Part shown: positions 41,577 through 49,912 of the stretch, piece after piece | How the letters are laid out: each line of letters starts with the position of its first letter | Position numbering within the stretch: position 1 is the stretch's first letter | From: an uncultured Steroidobacter sp. | Lineage (GTDB): Bacteria > Pseudomonadota > Gammaproteobacteria > Steroidobacterales > Steroidobacteraceae | NCBI GenBank assembly: GCA_938008435.1 | Contig: CALLKK010000018.1 | Coordinates: 248,001 to 312,000, forward strand | Direction of reading: 5' to 3' | Length of the DNA stretch: 64,000 bases | Notes under the pieces: generated by a model | Database searches by the model: none | Told to the model about the DNA's origin: nothing | The model's input: only the letters and a program-made list of their open reading frames with translations | Made by a program: the position numbers and the translations under genes

Positions 41577-42515
41577 ATGGAATTCTTCAAGCGCACGCCG
41601 AATATCGATTTCATCGGTAAGCGGCACTACACGTACATCGCAACCGCCATCCTGCTCATCGCATCGATCGTGCTGGTGGCCGTGCGCGGGCTCAATTTGG
41701 GCATCGACTTCACCGGTGGTGTGGTCGTCGAAGTCAGCTACCCGGGCGTGGCCAATCTGGATCAGGCGCGTGGGGCGCTCGAAGCGGCCGGTTTTTCCGA
41801 TGCGCAGGTGCAATCCTTCGGCAGCTCGCGCGACCTGATGGTGCGCGTCATGACGCCGGAAGGCGAGGACGTCAACAAAGTCGGTGCACGCATCGCTGAC
41901 GCGTTGCGTGCCGCCGAGCCGCAGGTCGTCGTGCGGCGCACCGAGGTGGTCGGTCCGCAAGTCGGCCGTGACCTCACGGAGCAGGGCGGCCTTGCGCTCT
42001 TGTTCACGTTCATCGGCATCCTCATCTACGTGGCGTTCCGCTTCGAGAAGAAGATGGCGACGGGCACGGTGCTCGCGGCGGTCCACGACCCGATTCTCAT
42101 TCTGGGCTTCTTCGCCGCGACGCAGATGACCTTCGACCTCTCGGTGCTCGCCGCGATCCTTGCCGTCATCGGCTACTCGATCAACGACAGCGTCGTGATC
42201 TTCGACCGCGTCCGCGAGGTGCTGCTCGGCACGCGCAAGAACATCTCGACCAAGGACATGCTCAATCTCGCGGTGAACCAGACCTTGTCGCGTACCGTGA
42301 TGACGAGCTTTTCGACGCTCTTCGTCGTCGTCGCGCTCTATCTCTTCGGCGGCGAGACGCTCAAGGGCTTCTCGGCGGCCATCATCGTCGGCGTCATCGT
42401 CGGCACCTACTCGTCCATCTTCATCGCCGCCGCACTGGCTTACGACTTCAAGCTCAAGCCGCAAGACCTCCTGGTCGTGAAGAAGAGCGACCCGGAGCTG
42501 GATGCGCTGCCGTAA
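41577..42515 (+). CDS. secF: Protein translocase subunit SecF
   Basis: This 312-residue partner of SecD has six transmembrane helices. LGIDFTGGVVVEV is at 41-53 after the first helix, and SINDSVVIFDRVREVL is the conserved helix 4 block. It completes the yajC-secD-secF operon. A repeat-flanked structured spacer lies downstream, before a TerC-type gene. Confidence 0.97.
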   Translation: MEFFKRTPNIDFIGKRHYTYIATAILLIASIVLVAVRGLNLGIDFTGGVVVEVSYPGVANLDQARGALEAAGFSDAQVQSFGSSRDLMVRVMTPEGEDVNKVGARIADALRAAEPQVVVRRTEVVGPQVGRDLTEQGGLALLFTFIGILIYVAFRFEKKMATGTVLAAVHDPILILGFFAATQMTFDLSVLAAILAVIGYSINDSVVIFDRVREVLLGTRKNISTKDMLNLAVNQTLSRTVMTSFSTLFVVVALYLFGGETLKGFSAAIIVGVIVGTYSSIFIAAALAYDFKLKPQDLLVVKKSDPELDALP

Positions 42516-42518
42516 GAG

Positions 42519-42532
42519 GCTGTAGGCAGTAG
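42519..42532 (-). repeat. Heptad pair after secF
   Basis: GGCTGTA (42519) and GGCAGTA (42526) are in register just after the secF stop. They are inverted relative to the tract at 42652-42672. Confidence 0.55.
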
Positions 42533-42651
42533 GGACGAGACCAGAGCCGCCTCCCTCGTGCCAGCGCCAACACATGACCTGTCCGCTGTCTGTACAGAGT
42601 TGGCGCCGCTACTGTCCGCGCTGACGGTAGCGGCGCGCTATCGTCAGCGAG

Positions 42652-42672
42652 CTACTGCCTAGAGCCTACAGC
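42652..42672 (+). repeat. Heptanucleotide tract before the terC-type gene, 3 units
   Basis: CTACTGC (42652), CTAGAGC (42659) and CTACAGC (42666) are in register and end 6 nt before the ATG at 42679. No Shine-Dalgarno sequence is visible. Confidence 0.7.
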
Positions 42673-42678
42673 CCGTTC

Positions 42679-43638
42679 ATGAATCTGCTCATCTGGATCG
42701 CGTTCTTCTTCATCTTCATCGCGGTGCTCGCGCTCGACCTCGGGGTGCTGCACCGCGAGTCGCGCGAGATGAGCGTGCGTCAGGCGCTCGGCTGGACGTG
42801 CGTGTGGATCCTGACGGCGCTGTCCTTCGGCGCGCTCGTCTACGGCGTGTACGAGCACCATTGGCTGGGGTGGCGCGTCGGCGAAGGCTCGATGAGCGGC
42901 GCGGAGGCGCTCATTCAGTACGTCACCGGCTATCTGCTCGAGTGGTCGCTGTCGGTCGACAACATCTTCGTGATCGCGGTGATCTTCACCTTCATGAAGA
43001 TCCCGCCGCAGTTCCAATATCGCGTGCTCTTCTGGGGCATCATCGGCGCCATCGTGTTGCGCGGCGCGATGATCGCGATGGGTTCGGCGCTGATCCACGC
43101 CTTCGATTGGATGTTCTACGTTTTCGGCGCGATCCTGCTCATCTCGGCGGCGCGCATGCTGAAGAGCGAAGAGGAGCAGTTCGATCCGGGCAAGAGCGTG
43201 CTCGTGCGCCTCGCGCGGCGCGTGTATCCGGTGACCGATCGGCTGGACGGCGACCGCTTCTTCACGATCGAGAAGGGCGCGCGCGCCGCGACGCCGCTCT
43301 TCGTGACGCTGCTGCTCGTCGATTTCGCCGACGTGGTGTTTGCCGTCGATTCGATCCCGGCGATCTTCGCCGTGACGCAGGATCCCTTCATCGTCTTCAC
43401 GTCCAACGCCTTCGCGATCCTCGGCCTGCGCTCGCTTTATTTCGCGATCGCCGGGCTCATGGTCATGTTCAAGTACCTGAAGGTGAGCCTCGTCTTCATT
43501 CTGGGCTTTGTCGGCGTGAAGATGATGCTGCATCATCATCTGAGCATTCCGCACGTCGTCTCGCTGGGCGTGATCGTCGGCTTCCTCGCGATCGGCATCG
43601 TTGCATCGCTCTTGTCGGCGCGCCGCGCCGAGTCTTGA
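42679..43638 (+). CDS. TerC-family membrane protein, Alx-like
   Basis: This 319-residue protein has about nine hydrophobic helices. The two TerC signature blocks are EWSLSVDNIFV (about 92-102) and VDFADVVFAVDSIPAIFAVT (about 214-233), with acidic residues inside helices. The size and sequence match the Alx/YkoY group, linked to manganese export or metal loading of exoenzymes. It lacks a visible ribosome-binding site; a heptad tract occupies that place. A second, shorter TerC-family gene follows 69 bp downstream. Confidence 0.92.
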   Translation: MNLLIWIAFFFIFIAVLALDLGVLHRESREMSVRQALGWTCVWILTALSFGALVYGVYEHHWLGWRVGEGSMSGAEALIQYVTGYLLEWSLSVDNIFVIAVIFTFMKIPPQFQYRVLFWGIIGAIVLRGAMIAMGSALIHAFDWMFYVFGAILLISAARMLKSEEEQFDPGKSVLVRLARRVYPVTDRLDGDRFFTIEKGARAATPLFVTLLLVDFADVVFAVDSIPAIFAVTQDPFIVFTSNAFAILGLRSLYFAIAGLMVMFKYLKVSLVFILGFVGVKMMLHHHLSIPHVVSLGVIVGFLAIGIVASLLSARRAES

Positions 43639-43707
43639 CGCTCGTGTGGGCCGTGGCGCAGTGTGTCAGTGTCGACGCTCTGAACGGTTGAATAGGGGGC
43701 TCGCGAA

Positions 43708-44472
43708 ATGGAGCTGCTGACCGATCCTCAGGTCTGGCTTGCCTTTGCCACGTTGACGGCGCTCGAGATCGTTCTCGGCATCGACAACATCATCTTCATC
43801 TCCATCCTGGTCGGGCGTCTTCCCGAGAATCAGCGCGGGCGCGGCCGCACCGTCGGACTGGCGCTGGCGATGCTCACGCGCATTCTGCTGCTCATCTCGA
43901 TCGCGTGGGTGATGAGCTTGTCGAGCGAGCTGTTCGAGCTCTTCGGGCGCGGCTTCTCGGGGCGCGATCTCATTCTGATCGGCGGCGGGCTGTTCCTGCT
44001 CGCGAAGAGCACGATGGAGATCCATCACAGCCTGGAAGACGTGGAAGAAGAAGGACCGCACCTTGCTGCTGCGGCGAAGGCGACGTTCCTGAGCGTCATC
44101 ACGCAGATCGCCGTGATCGACATCGTCTTCTCGCTCGATTCGGTGATCACGGCCGTGGGCATGGCCGAGCACGTCGAGGTGATGATCGCCGCAGTGGTCG
44201 TCGCCGTGCTCGTCATGATGTTCATGGCCGGCCCGATCGGCGACTTCGTCGACCGTCATCCGACGATCAAGATGCTGGCCTTGTCGTTCTTGATCCTGAT
44301 CGGCGTGGCGCTCATCGGCGAGGGTCTTGGCCTGCACATCCCGAAGGGCTACATCTACTTCGCGATGGGCTTCTCGGTGGCCGTCGAGATGCTCAACATG
44401 CGCCTGCGCAAGAAGCTCAGGACGACCCGGCCGCTCAAGCTGCGGCGACCGGCCGCAGAAGAAGAAGGTTAA
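43708..44472 (+). CDS. TerC-family membrane protein, short YoaE/YgdQ-like type
   Basis: This 254-residue integral membrane protein has the TerC repeats LEIVLGIDNIIFISILVGRLP (about 18-38) and QIAVIDIVFSLDSVITAVGMAEH (about 131-153). It has about seven helices and a basic C-terminal tail. It lacks the extended form of its upstream neighbour and has no CBS domain. Function is probably metal ion transport at the inner membrane, by family only. It is cotranscribed with the Alx-like gene and followed by a strong hairpin facing the convergent permease gene. Confidence 0.9.
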   Translation: MELLTDPQVWLAFATLTALEIVLGIDNIIFISILVGRLPENQRGRGRTVGLALAMLTRILLLISIAWVMSLSSELFELFGRGFSGRDLILIGGGLFLLAKSTMEIHHSLEDVEEEGPHLAAAAKATFLSVITQIAVIDIVFSLDSVITAVGMAEHVEVMIAAVVVAVLVMMFMAGPIGDFVDRHPTIKMLALSFLILIGVALIGEGLGLHIPKGYIYFAMGFSVAVEMLNMRLRKKLRTTRPLKLRRPAAEEEG

Positions 44473-44482
44473 CGAAGGCGGG

Positions 44483-44510
44483 GCTGGCGAGGCGCAACGG
44501 CCTCGCCAGC
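44483..44510. terminator. Bidirectional hairpin between terC-type gene and permease
   Basis: Perfect 11-bp arms (GCTGGCGAGGC at 44483-44493 and its complement at 44500-44510) with a 6-nt loop lie between convergent stops. There is no T-tract. Confidence 0.65.
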
Positions 44511-44517
44511 GTAGCGT

Positions 44518-46017
44518 TCAACCGTGCGCCGTGGCGCCGCTGGTCCGCGCCAGCACGCTGCGCTTCGCGCCGTAGGCGAAGTACACCACGAAGCCGATCA
44601 CGATCCACGCGGTCATCCACTGCCAGTTGTCCTTGAAAGCCTGGAAGAAGAGGTACAGGCAGGTCAGTGCGCCGAGCGGGCACACGACGATGGCGCCCGG
44701 CACGCGGAAGGCGCGCGGCAGGTCCGGTCGCGTGTAGCGCAGCACGAGCACGCCGATGCAGACGGTCGCAAAGGCGAGCAGCGTGCCCATGGAGACGAGA
44801 TCGCCGAGCACGTCGATCGGCAGCAGGCCGGCGAGCACCGTCGCGACCACGCCGATGAACGCCGTGCCCACGTGCGGCGTGCGATAGACGGGATGCACGC
44901 GGCCGAAGCGCGGCGAGATCAAGCCGTCCTGCGCCATCGAATAGAAGATGCGCGCCTGTCCCATGATCATCACGAGGATGACCGAGCTCAGACCGGCAAC
45001 GGCACCGATCTCGACGAGCGTCTTGAGCCAAAGGAGATCGGGATACGCGGCGAGGGCGGTCGCAACCGGCTTCGGCGTGCCGAGCTCCGTGTACGGCAGC
45101 ATGCCGGTCAGCACGGCGCACACCGCCATGTACAGCAGCGTGCACACGACGAGCGAGCCGAGGATGCCGATCGGCATCGCGCGCTGCGGATTCTTGGTTT
45201 CCTGCGCGGCGGTGGAGACGGCATCGAAGCCGATATAGGCGAAGAACACGATCGAGGCGGCGCGCAGCACGCCTTGAATGCCGAACTGGCCTTGCTCGTT
45301 CGCCGGCGGGATGAACGGATCCCAGTTCGCGACATCGACGTGTTGCACGCTGAAGCCGATGAACAGCAGGATCACCGCCAGCTTGACGACGACGATGATG
45401 CTGTTCGCGAGCGCCGACTGCGTGATGCCGCGATAGCAGAGCGCGCAAATGGCGATCACGATGGCAATCGCCGGCACGTTGGCGATCGCGCCGGTGAATT
45501 CGAGGTGTCCGTTCGAGTACGCGAGCGGTGCGCTCGACAGGACATCGGGTAACGCGAGCTGGACGCCGAGCGAATTACCGATCGTTCCCAGGAGGCTGTT
45601 CATGTAGCCCGACCAGCCCACCGCGACGGTCGACGATGCGAAGAGGTATTCGAGAACCAGGTTCCAGCCGATGAACCAGGCGACGACCTCGCCGAGCGTG
45701 GCGTAGGCGTACGAGTACGCGCTGCCCGAGACCGGCAGCATGGCGGCGAACTCGGCGTAGCACAGACCCGCCAATGCGCACGCAAAGCCCGCGAGGACGA
45801 AGCTCAGCATCACCGCAGGTCCGGCGTGATTCGCCGCAGCTTGACCCGTCAACACGAAGATACCGGCGCCGATGATGGCACCGACACCGAGCATGACGAG
45901 GTGCCGCGCCGTCAGCACCCGCTTGAGCGTGACTTCCCCTTGGAGAGTACCTTCGACCGGCTCCCCCGCATCGACATGCGGGGCAGGAGCCACCGGTTTT
46001 GTTCTAAACAGATCCAC
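44518..46017 (-). CDS. APC-family amino acid permease
   Basis: This 499-residue permease has 12 predicted transmembrane helices. The N-terminal block LVMLGVGAIIGAGIFVLTGQAA, then LCYAEFAAMLPVSGSAYSYAY, ASIVFFAYIGFDAVSTAAQETKNPQRAMPIGI and MGQARIFYSMAQDGLISP are typical of the cationic/neutral amino acid transporter branch (YfnA-like). The substrate is unknown. It is the only gene between the terC pair and suhB and has its own upstream spacer of 172 bp. Confidence 0.92.
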   Translation of the reverse strand: MDLFRTKPVAPAPHVDAGEPVEGTLQGEVTLKRVLTARHLVMLGVGAIIGAGIFVLTGQAAANHAGPAVMLSFVLAGFACALAGLCYAEFAAMLPVSGSAYSYAYATLGEVVAWFIGWNLVLEYLFASSTVAVGWSGYMNSLLGTIGNSLGVQLALPDVLSSAPLAYSNGHLEFTGAIANVPAIAIVIAICALCYRGITQSALANSIIVVVKLAVILLFIGFSVQHVDVANWDPFIPPANEQGQFGIQGVLRAASIVFFAYIGFDAVSTAAQETKNPQRAMPIGILGSLVVCTLLYMAVCAVLTGMLPYTELGTPKPVATALAAYPDLLWLKTLVEIGAVAGLSSVILVMIMGQARIFYSMAQDGLISPRFGRVHPVYRTPHVGTAFIGVVATVLAGLLPIDVLGDLVSMGTLLAFATVCIGVLVLRYTRPDLPRAFRVPGAIVVCPLGALTCLYLFFQAFKDNWQWMTAWIVIGFVVYFAYGAKRSVLARTSGATAHG

Positions 46018-46189
46018 GCGACTCGTCCTCCCGTAATCTGCCGCAGCCGCTCTTTGGTCGGCGCGCTTCTATTCGCGGCCGACTGTACAGAACGGTTTTC
46101 CGAAAATCGAGGCGCTCGTGCACGGCAGCGCCCCGTGCGCGACCGGGCGGGGAATCGCGTGACGCCGTTGTAACCGCGAGAGGTGTCGG

Positions 46190-46987
46190 TCAGTCGCGCA
46201 GCTCCGGCGGCACGAAGGGACGCAGCGTTTCGATGAGCGCGGCATAGACCTTCGGCGTGCCGGCCACGATGTGGCCCTCATGCTTGTACTCGCCGCCGGT
46301 GAGCGTGCCGACCATGCCGCCGGCTTCGGTGATGAGCACCACGCCTGCAGCCGTGTCCCAGGGCGACAGCCCGAGCTCCCAGAAACCGTCGAGACGGCCG
46401 GCCGCGACGTAGGCGAGATCGAGCGCGGCCGCGCCGGGACGGCGGATGCCGGACGTCTGCTGCGTGACCGCCTTGAACATCGACATGTAGTTGTCGAGCC
46501 AGTGCAGATTGGAGCGATACGGAAAGCCGGTGCCGATCAGCGCGCGCTCGAGCCCGTTGTGGCCGCTCACGCGGATGCGTCGACCATCGAGCTGTGCGCC
46601 TTCGCCCCGCGAGGCGGTGAAGAGCTCCTGACGCAGCGGATCGTAGACGACGCCGTGCTCGATGCGGCCGCGACGCTGTACGGCGATCGAAACGGCGAAC
46701 TGCGGGAAACCGTGCATGTAGTTGGTCGTGCCGTCGAGCGGATCGATGATCCACACGAACTCGGCGTCCCCGGTCTTGCCGCTTTCTTCGGCGAGGAAGG
46801 CGTGGTCGGGATAGTGCTTGCGAACGGTTTCGATGATTTCCCGTTCCGCCAGCATGTCGATCTCGGTGACGAAATCGTTCTGGCCTTTCGCGCGCACGTC
46901 CAAGCGCGGGCCGCGATTCATGCCGCGGACGATGATCTCCCCGGCTCGGCGAGCGGCGCGAATGGCGATGTTCAATAGCGGTTGCAT
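46190..46987 (-). CDS. suhB: Inositol monophosphatase family protein SuhB
   Basis: This 265-residue Mg-dependent phosphatase has the metal site WIIDPLDGTTNYMHG (Asp82 and Asp85) with AEES at 66-69 and the second motif WDTAAGVVLITEAGG. SuhB hydrolyses inositol-1-phosphate and, in E. coli, also joins the rRNA antitermination complex. It is divergent from trmJ exactly as in E. coli. GAGG lies about 10 nt before the ATG. Confidence 0.95.
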   Translation of the reverse strand: MQPLLNIAIRAARRAGEIIVRGMNRGPRLDVRAKGQNDFVTEIDMLAEREIIETVRKHYPDHAFLAEESGKTGDAEFVWIIDPLDGTTNYMHGFPQFAVSIAVQRRGRIEHGVVYDPLRQELFTASRGEGAQLDGRRIRVSGHNGLERALIGTGFPYRSNLHWLDNYMSMFKAVTQQTSGIRRPGAAALDLAYVAAGRLDGFWELGLSPWDTAAGVVLITEAGGMVGTLTGGEYKHEGHIVAGTPKVYAALIETLRPFVPPELRD

Positions 46988-47060
46988 GCGTGGAAATCCT
47001 CGGACAAAGCCTGGGGGCAGTTCGAATTAAAGAGCGGACCGCAAAGCGGTGGGAGGACGC

Positions 47061-47066
47061 TAGAAT
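47061..47066 (+). promoter_or_regulatory. -10 box candidate for trmJ-iscS
   Basis: TAGAAT lies 142 bp before the trmJ ATG in the divergent suhB-trmJ spacer. No clear -35 element was seen at the proper distance. Confidence 0.35.
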
Positions 47067-47207
47067 AGCAAGGCCCGCCGACGAGGTGGCGCGGCGCTGA
47101 GGTATGAGGCGAGGTGCTCGTACGAGTCGGTCGTTTGCCCCGTCGATCCTGCGCCCCGGCGCGGCCTCATCGAGCGGTTGGTTTCTTTCCCATTGCGCGC
47201 CTGCCTT

Positions 47208-47942
47208 ATGTCCATTCGCATCGTTCTCGTCGACACGAAACACCCCGGCAACATCGGGGCGAGCGCGCGCGCGATGAAGAACATGGGTCTGCGCGAGCTG
47301 TATCTCGTGCGTCCGCAGGCGTTCCCGCATCTGGAAGCGAGCGCGCGCGCCTCGGGCGCCAATGATGTGCTCGCCGATGCGCACGTGTGCGCAACGCTCG
47401 ACGAAGCGATCGCCGATTGCGGTCTGGTCATCGGCACGAGCGCGCGTCAGCGCCATCTTCCGTGGGATCTGCTCGAGCCGCGCGAGTGCGCACAGCGCAT
47501 CGTGCGCGATGCGCAGACGGGTCATGTCGCCATCGTCTTCGGCTCCGAGCGCTACGGGCTCACGAACGAAGAGCTCGCGCGCTGTAACGCGCTCATGACC
47601 ATTCCGACCAATGACGAATACAGCTCGCTCAACGTCGCGATGGCGGTGCAGGTGATCGCCTACGAGCTGTGGCTTGCGATGCGGCCGGGTGCGCCCCTGC
47701 CGCCGCCGCGCGAAGTGCCGCTCGCGACCGCCGAGGAGATGGCGCGCCTGTATGCGCATCTCGAAGAAGTGCTGGAGCTCATCGATTTCCGCGATCGCAC
47801 CGGCGGTGGGCATCTCATGGCCCGGATCCGTCGGCTGTTCAATCGCGCCAATCTGGATCAGAACGAGATGAACATCCTGCGCGGCATCTTGACGGCCGTG
47901 CAGGCGCGGCGGCGCCCGGCGGGGAAAACGGCGGTTCGATGA
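47208..47942 (+). CDS. trmJ: tRNA (cytidine/uridine-32-2'-O)-methyltransferase TrmJ
   Basis: This 244-residue SPOUT-fold methyltransferase begins IRIVLVDTKHPGNIGASARAMKNMGL and has the knot segments IVFGSERYGLTNEEL and IPTNDEYSSLNVAMAVQVIAYELW. It methylates ribose 32 in the anticodon loop. The start is the ATG at 47208. Its stop overlaps the iscS start (ATGA), so the two are coupled; in E. coli iscR stands between them, and here it is absent. Confidence 0.95.
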   Translation: MSIRIVLVDTKHPGNIGASARAMKNMGLRELYLVRPQAFPHLEASARASGANDVLADAHVCATLDEAIADCGLVIGTSARQRHLPWDLLEPRECAQRIVRDAQTGHVAIVFGSERYGLTNEELARCNALMTIPTNDEYSSLNVAMAVQVIAYELWLAMRPGAPLPPPREVPLATAEEMARLYAHLEEVLELIDFRDRTGGGHLMARIRRLFNRANLDQNEMNILRGILTAVQARRRPAGKTAVR

Positions 47943-49114
47943 CGAGCAAGCTTCCCATCTATCTCGATTACGCCGCGACCACGCCGCTCGATCCGCGCGT
48001 CGCGGAGGCGATGGCCGAGTGCCTGCGCGAGCCCTCGCTGCAAGGCAATCCGTCGTCGGTCGGCCACGAATACGGCCGGCGTGCGCGCGCCCGCATCGAA
48101 CAGGCGCGGGCGCAAGTGGCAGCCGCCATCGGCGCGCGTCCGGAGTGCATCGTGTGGACCTCGGGTGCCACCGAATCGAACAATCTCGCGCTCTTCGGCG
48201 TCGCGCGCTTCCACGCCGATCGCGGCCGGCACATCGTCTCATCGCGCACCGAGCACAAGGCGGTGCTCGATGCGCTCAAACAGCTCGAAGCCGAAGGCTT
48301 TCAGGTGACGTATCTCAAGCCGGGTCGCGACGGCATCGTCAGGCCCGAGCAGGTGGCCGAGGCGCTACGTCCCGACACGCAGCTCGTCTCGCTCATGCAC
48401 GTGAACAACGAGCTCGGCGTGATTCAGGACATCGCCGCGGTCGGCCGACTCTGCCGCGAGAAGGGCATCGCATTCCATGTCGATGCGGCGCAGAGCGTCG
48501 GCAAGCTGCCGATCGACGTGCAGGCGATGAACGTCGATCTCATGTCGCTTACCGCGCACAAGGTCTACGGTCCCAAGGGGATCGGTGCGCTCTATGTCCG
48601 CCGCCGCCCGCCGCTCGGCTTGCGTCCGATCATATTCGGCGGCGGACAGGAGCTCGGTTTGCGCTCGGGGACGCTTGCCACGCATCAGATCGTCGGCATG
48701 GGCGTGGCCTTCGAGCTGGCCGAACGCGAGCGCGCGGAAGATGTGGCGCGGATCGGCGCCCTGCGCGAGCGGCTGTGGCGCGGCTTGGCGCAACTGCCCG
48801 ATGTCGAGCTCAACGGGCATCCCGACGAGCGCGTCTGCAACGTGCTCAACGTGAGCTTTCATGGCGTCGAAGGCGAGAGCCTGCAGTTCGCCTTGCGCGA
48901 CATCGCCGTCTCGACGGGCTCGGCGTGCGCATCGGCCTCCGACGAACCGTCGTATGTGCTGCGCGCGCTCGGCCGCAGCGACCATCTCGCGCAGAGCTCG
49001 CTCAGATTCAGTCTCGGACGCTTCACGACCGAGCAGGAAATCGATGCGGCGATTGCGGCCGTGACCCGCGAGGTCACGCGGTTGCGTGAGCTTGCGCCTC
49101 GCTCGTCAGGTTGA
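47939..49114 (+). CDS. iscS: Cysteine desulfurase IscS
   Basis: This 391-residue PLP enzyme takes sulfur from cysteine for Fe-S clusters and thio-tRNAs. It has the PLP lysine Lys208 (SLTAHKVYGPKGIGALYVRR), the His of SSRTEHKAVL and the persulfide Cys330 in STGSACASASDEPSYVLRALG, two residues offset from E. coli IscS. The start overlaps the trmJ stop by 4 nt. The loop around Cys330 places it in group I (IscS/NifS). Confidence 0.96.
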   Translation: MTSKLPIYLDYAATTPLDPRVAEAMAECLREPSLQGNPSSVGHEYGRRARARIEQARAQVAAAIGARPECIVWTSGATESNNLALFGVARFHADRGRHIVSSRTEHKAVLDALKQLEAEGFQVTYLKPGRDGIVRPEQVAEALRPDTQLVSLMHVNNELGVIQDIAAVGRLCREKGIAFHVDAAQSVGKLPIDVQAMNVDLMSLTAHKVYGPKGIGALYVRRRPPLGLRPIIFGGGQELGLRSGTLATHQIVGMGVAFELAERERAEDVARIGALRERLWRGLAQLPDVELNGHPDERVCNVLNVSFHGVEGESLQFALRDIAVSTGSACASASDEPSYVLRALGRSDHLAQSSLRFSLGRFTTEQEIDAAIAAVTREVTRLRELAPRSSG

Positions 49115-49123
49115 AACGTTCCC

Positions 49124-49495
49124 ATGAGTTACTCAGCGCTGGTGGAGCGTCATTTCCTGACGCCGCGCAACGTCGGCGCGCTCGCCGCTGCGTCGGATGT
49201 CATCGCGGCACGCCGCGGCGCGCCGGCGCAGGGCATCGAGATCGAGCTCAGCGGGGGTATCGCGGACGGACGGCTGATCGACCTCAAGCAGCGCGTGTAC
49301 GGCTGTCCGCATGCGATTGCCGCGGCCTCGTGGCTGACCGAGCGCTTGGCCGGTGCAAGCCTTGCGGACTTGGACGCATGGAGCTGGCGCGAAGCGGCCG
49401 ATGCGCTCGAAGTTCCGCCCGAAAAGTGGGGGAGGCTGCTCGTTCTGGAAGATGCGGTACGCGCGCTCGCCAGGGAGTGGCGCGGCCGTCTATAG
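49124..49495 (+). CDS. Degenerate IscU-like scaffold protein
   Basis: This 123-residue protein has the IscU/NifU fold signature: HFLTPRNVGAL at 10-20, YGCPHAIAAASWLTERLAG around Cys61, and LLVLEDAVRAL at the C-terminus. Of the cluster ligands, only Cys61 (equivalent of Cys63) remains. The Cys37 and Asp39 positions read Gln36 and Ile38 (APAQGIE), and the His105-Cys106 pair is replaced by Gly-Arg. It is therefore unlikely to hold a [2Fe-2S] cluster in the normal way. It sits 9 bp after iscS, where iscU belongs, and may regulate or receive sulfur from IscS. A 7-bp hairpin (49497-49517) follows the stop. Confidence 0.85.
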   Translation: MSYSALVERHFLTPRNVGALAAASDVIAARRGAPAQGIEIELSGGIADGRLIDLKQRVYGCPHAIAAASWLTERLAGASLADLDAWSWREAADALEVPPEKWGRLLVLEDAVRALAREWRGRL

Positions 49496-49496
49496 A

Positions 49497-49517
49497 GTCA
49501 TGCAGAAACAGCATGAC
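49497..49517 (+). terminator. Small hairpin between iscU-like and iscA genes
   Basis: GTCATGC and GCATGAC (7 bp, 7-nt loop AGAAACA) begin 2 nt after the stop codon. It may be an attenuator or processing site; no T-tract follows. Confidence 0.4.
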
Positions 49518-49588
49518 CGCGCCCTTGACTGTGGCCCCTGCGACCGCAATTCTGGGACTGATCGGACACAAGGAGCTGTAACGTACCC

Positions 49589-49912
49589 ATGTCGATTTCC
49601 CTCACTCCCGCTGCTGCCGACCGGGTTCGCACCTTCCTCGGGCGTCGAGGACACGGGATTGGCTTGCGTCTGGGTGTGAAGAAGACCGGCTGCTCCGGCT
49701 TCGCGTACATCGTGAACTACGCCGACGAGGTCGGCGAGAACGACCTCGTGTTCGAAGATCGCGGCGTCAAGGTGGTCGTCGATCGCGACAGCTTCGGTTA
49801 CCTCAAGGGCACCGAGATCGATTTCGTGAAGCAGGGGCTCAACGAGGCCTTCCGCTTCCGCAATCCCAACGTCAAAGGGGAGTGCGGGTGCGGCGAGAGC
49901 TTCACCGTCTGA
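49589..49912 (+). CDS. iscA: A-type iron-sulfur carrier protein IscA
   Basis: This 107-residue protein has the three cluster cysteines at Cys35 (KKTGCSGFAY), Cys99 and Cys101 (GECGCGESFTV), the same numbers as E. coli IscA. It delivers or stores Fe-S clusters or iron. In E. coli hscB, hscA, fdx and iscX follow; here a 331-bp spacer leads straight to ndk. The related carriers ErpA and SufA differ in length and context. Confidence 0.93.
   Translation: MSISLTPAAADRVRTFLGRRGHGIGLRLGVKKTGCSGFAYIVNYADEVGENDLVFEDRGVKVVVDRDSFGYLKGTEIDFVKQGLNEAFRFRNPNVKGECGCGESFTV

Larger units (their letters stand above)
42519..42673 (+). promoter_or_regulatory. Candidate structured leader upstream of the first terC-type gene
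   Basis: Inverted heptad tracts could close a stem: GGCTGTAG (42519) with CTACAGCC (42666), and GGCAGTAG (42526) with CTACTGCC (42652). Three inner helices can be drawn: I, 42564-42571 with 42599-42606 (8 bp); II, 42603-42616 with 42623-42636 (14 bp, one G-U); and III, 42620-42632 with 42636-42648 (13 bp, one G-U). Helix II excludes both I and III. A 10-bp palindrome TCTGTACAGA is at 42589. The closing stem ends 6 nt before the start codon. The yybP-ykoY hallmarks were looked for and not found. Function is not established. Confidence 0.45.

Noticed and set aside
42516..42678. yybP-ykoY manganese riboswitch before the terC-type gene
   Set aside because: The gene type makes it likely, but I could not find the conserved GGGGAGUA-like and CAACAUAC-like loop sequences. 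The structure is reported as a separate, unclassified candidate.
46278..48242. Long minus-strand open frame across suhB, trmJ and iscS
   Set aside because: It runs antisense or out of frame through three well-identified genes and has the Arg/Ala-rich composition of a shadow frame.
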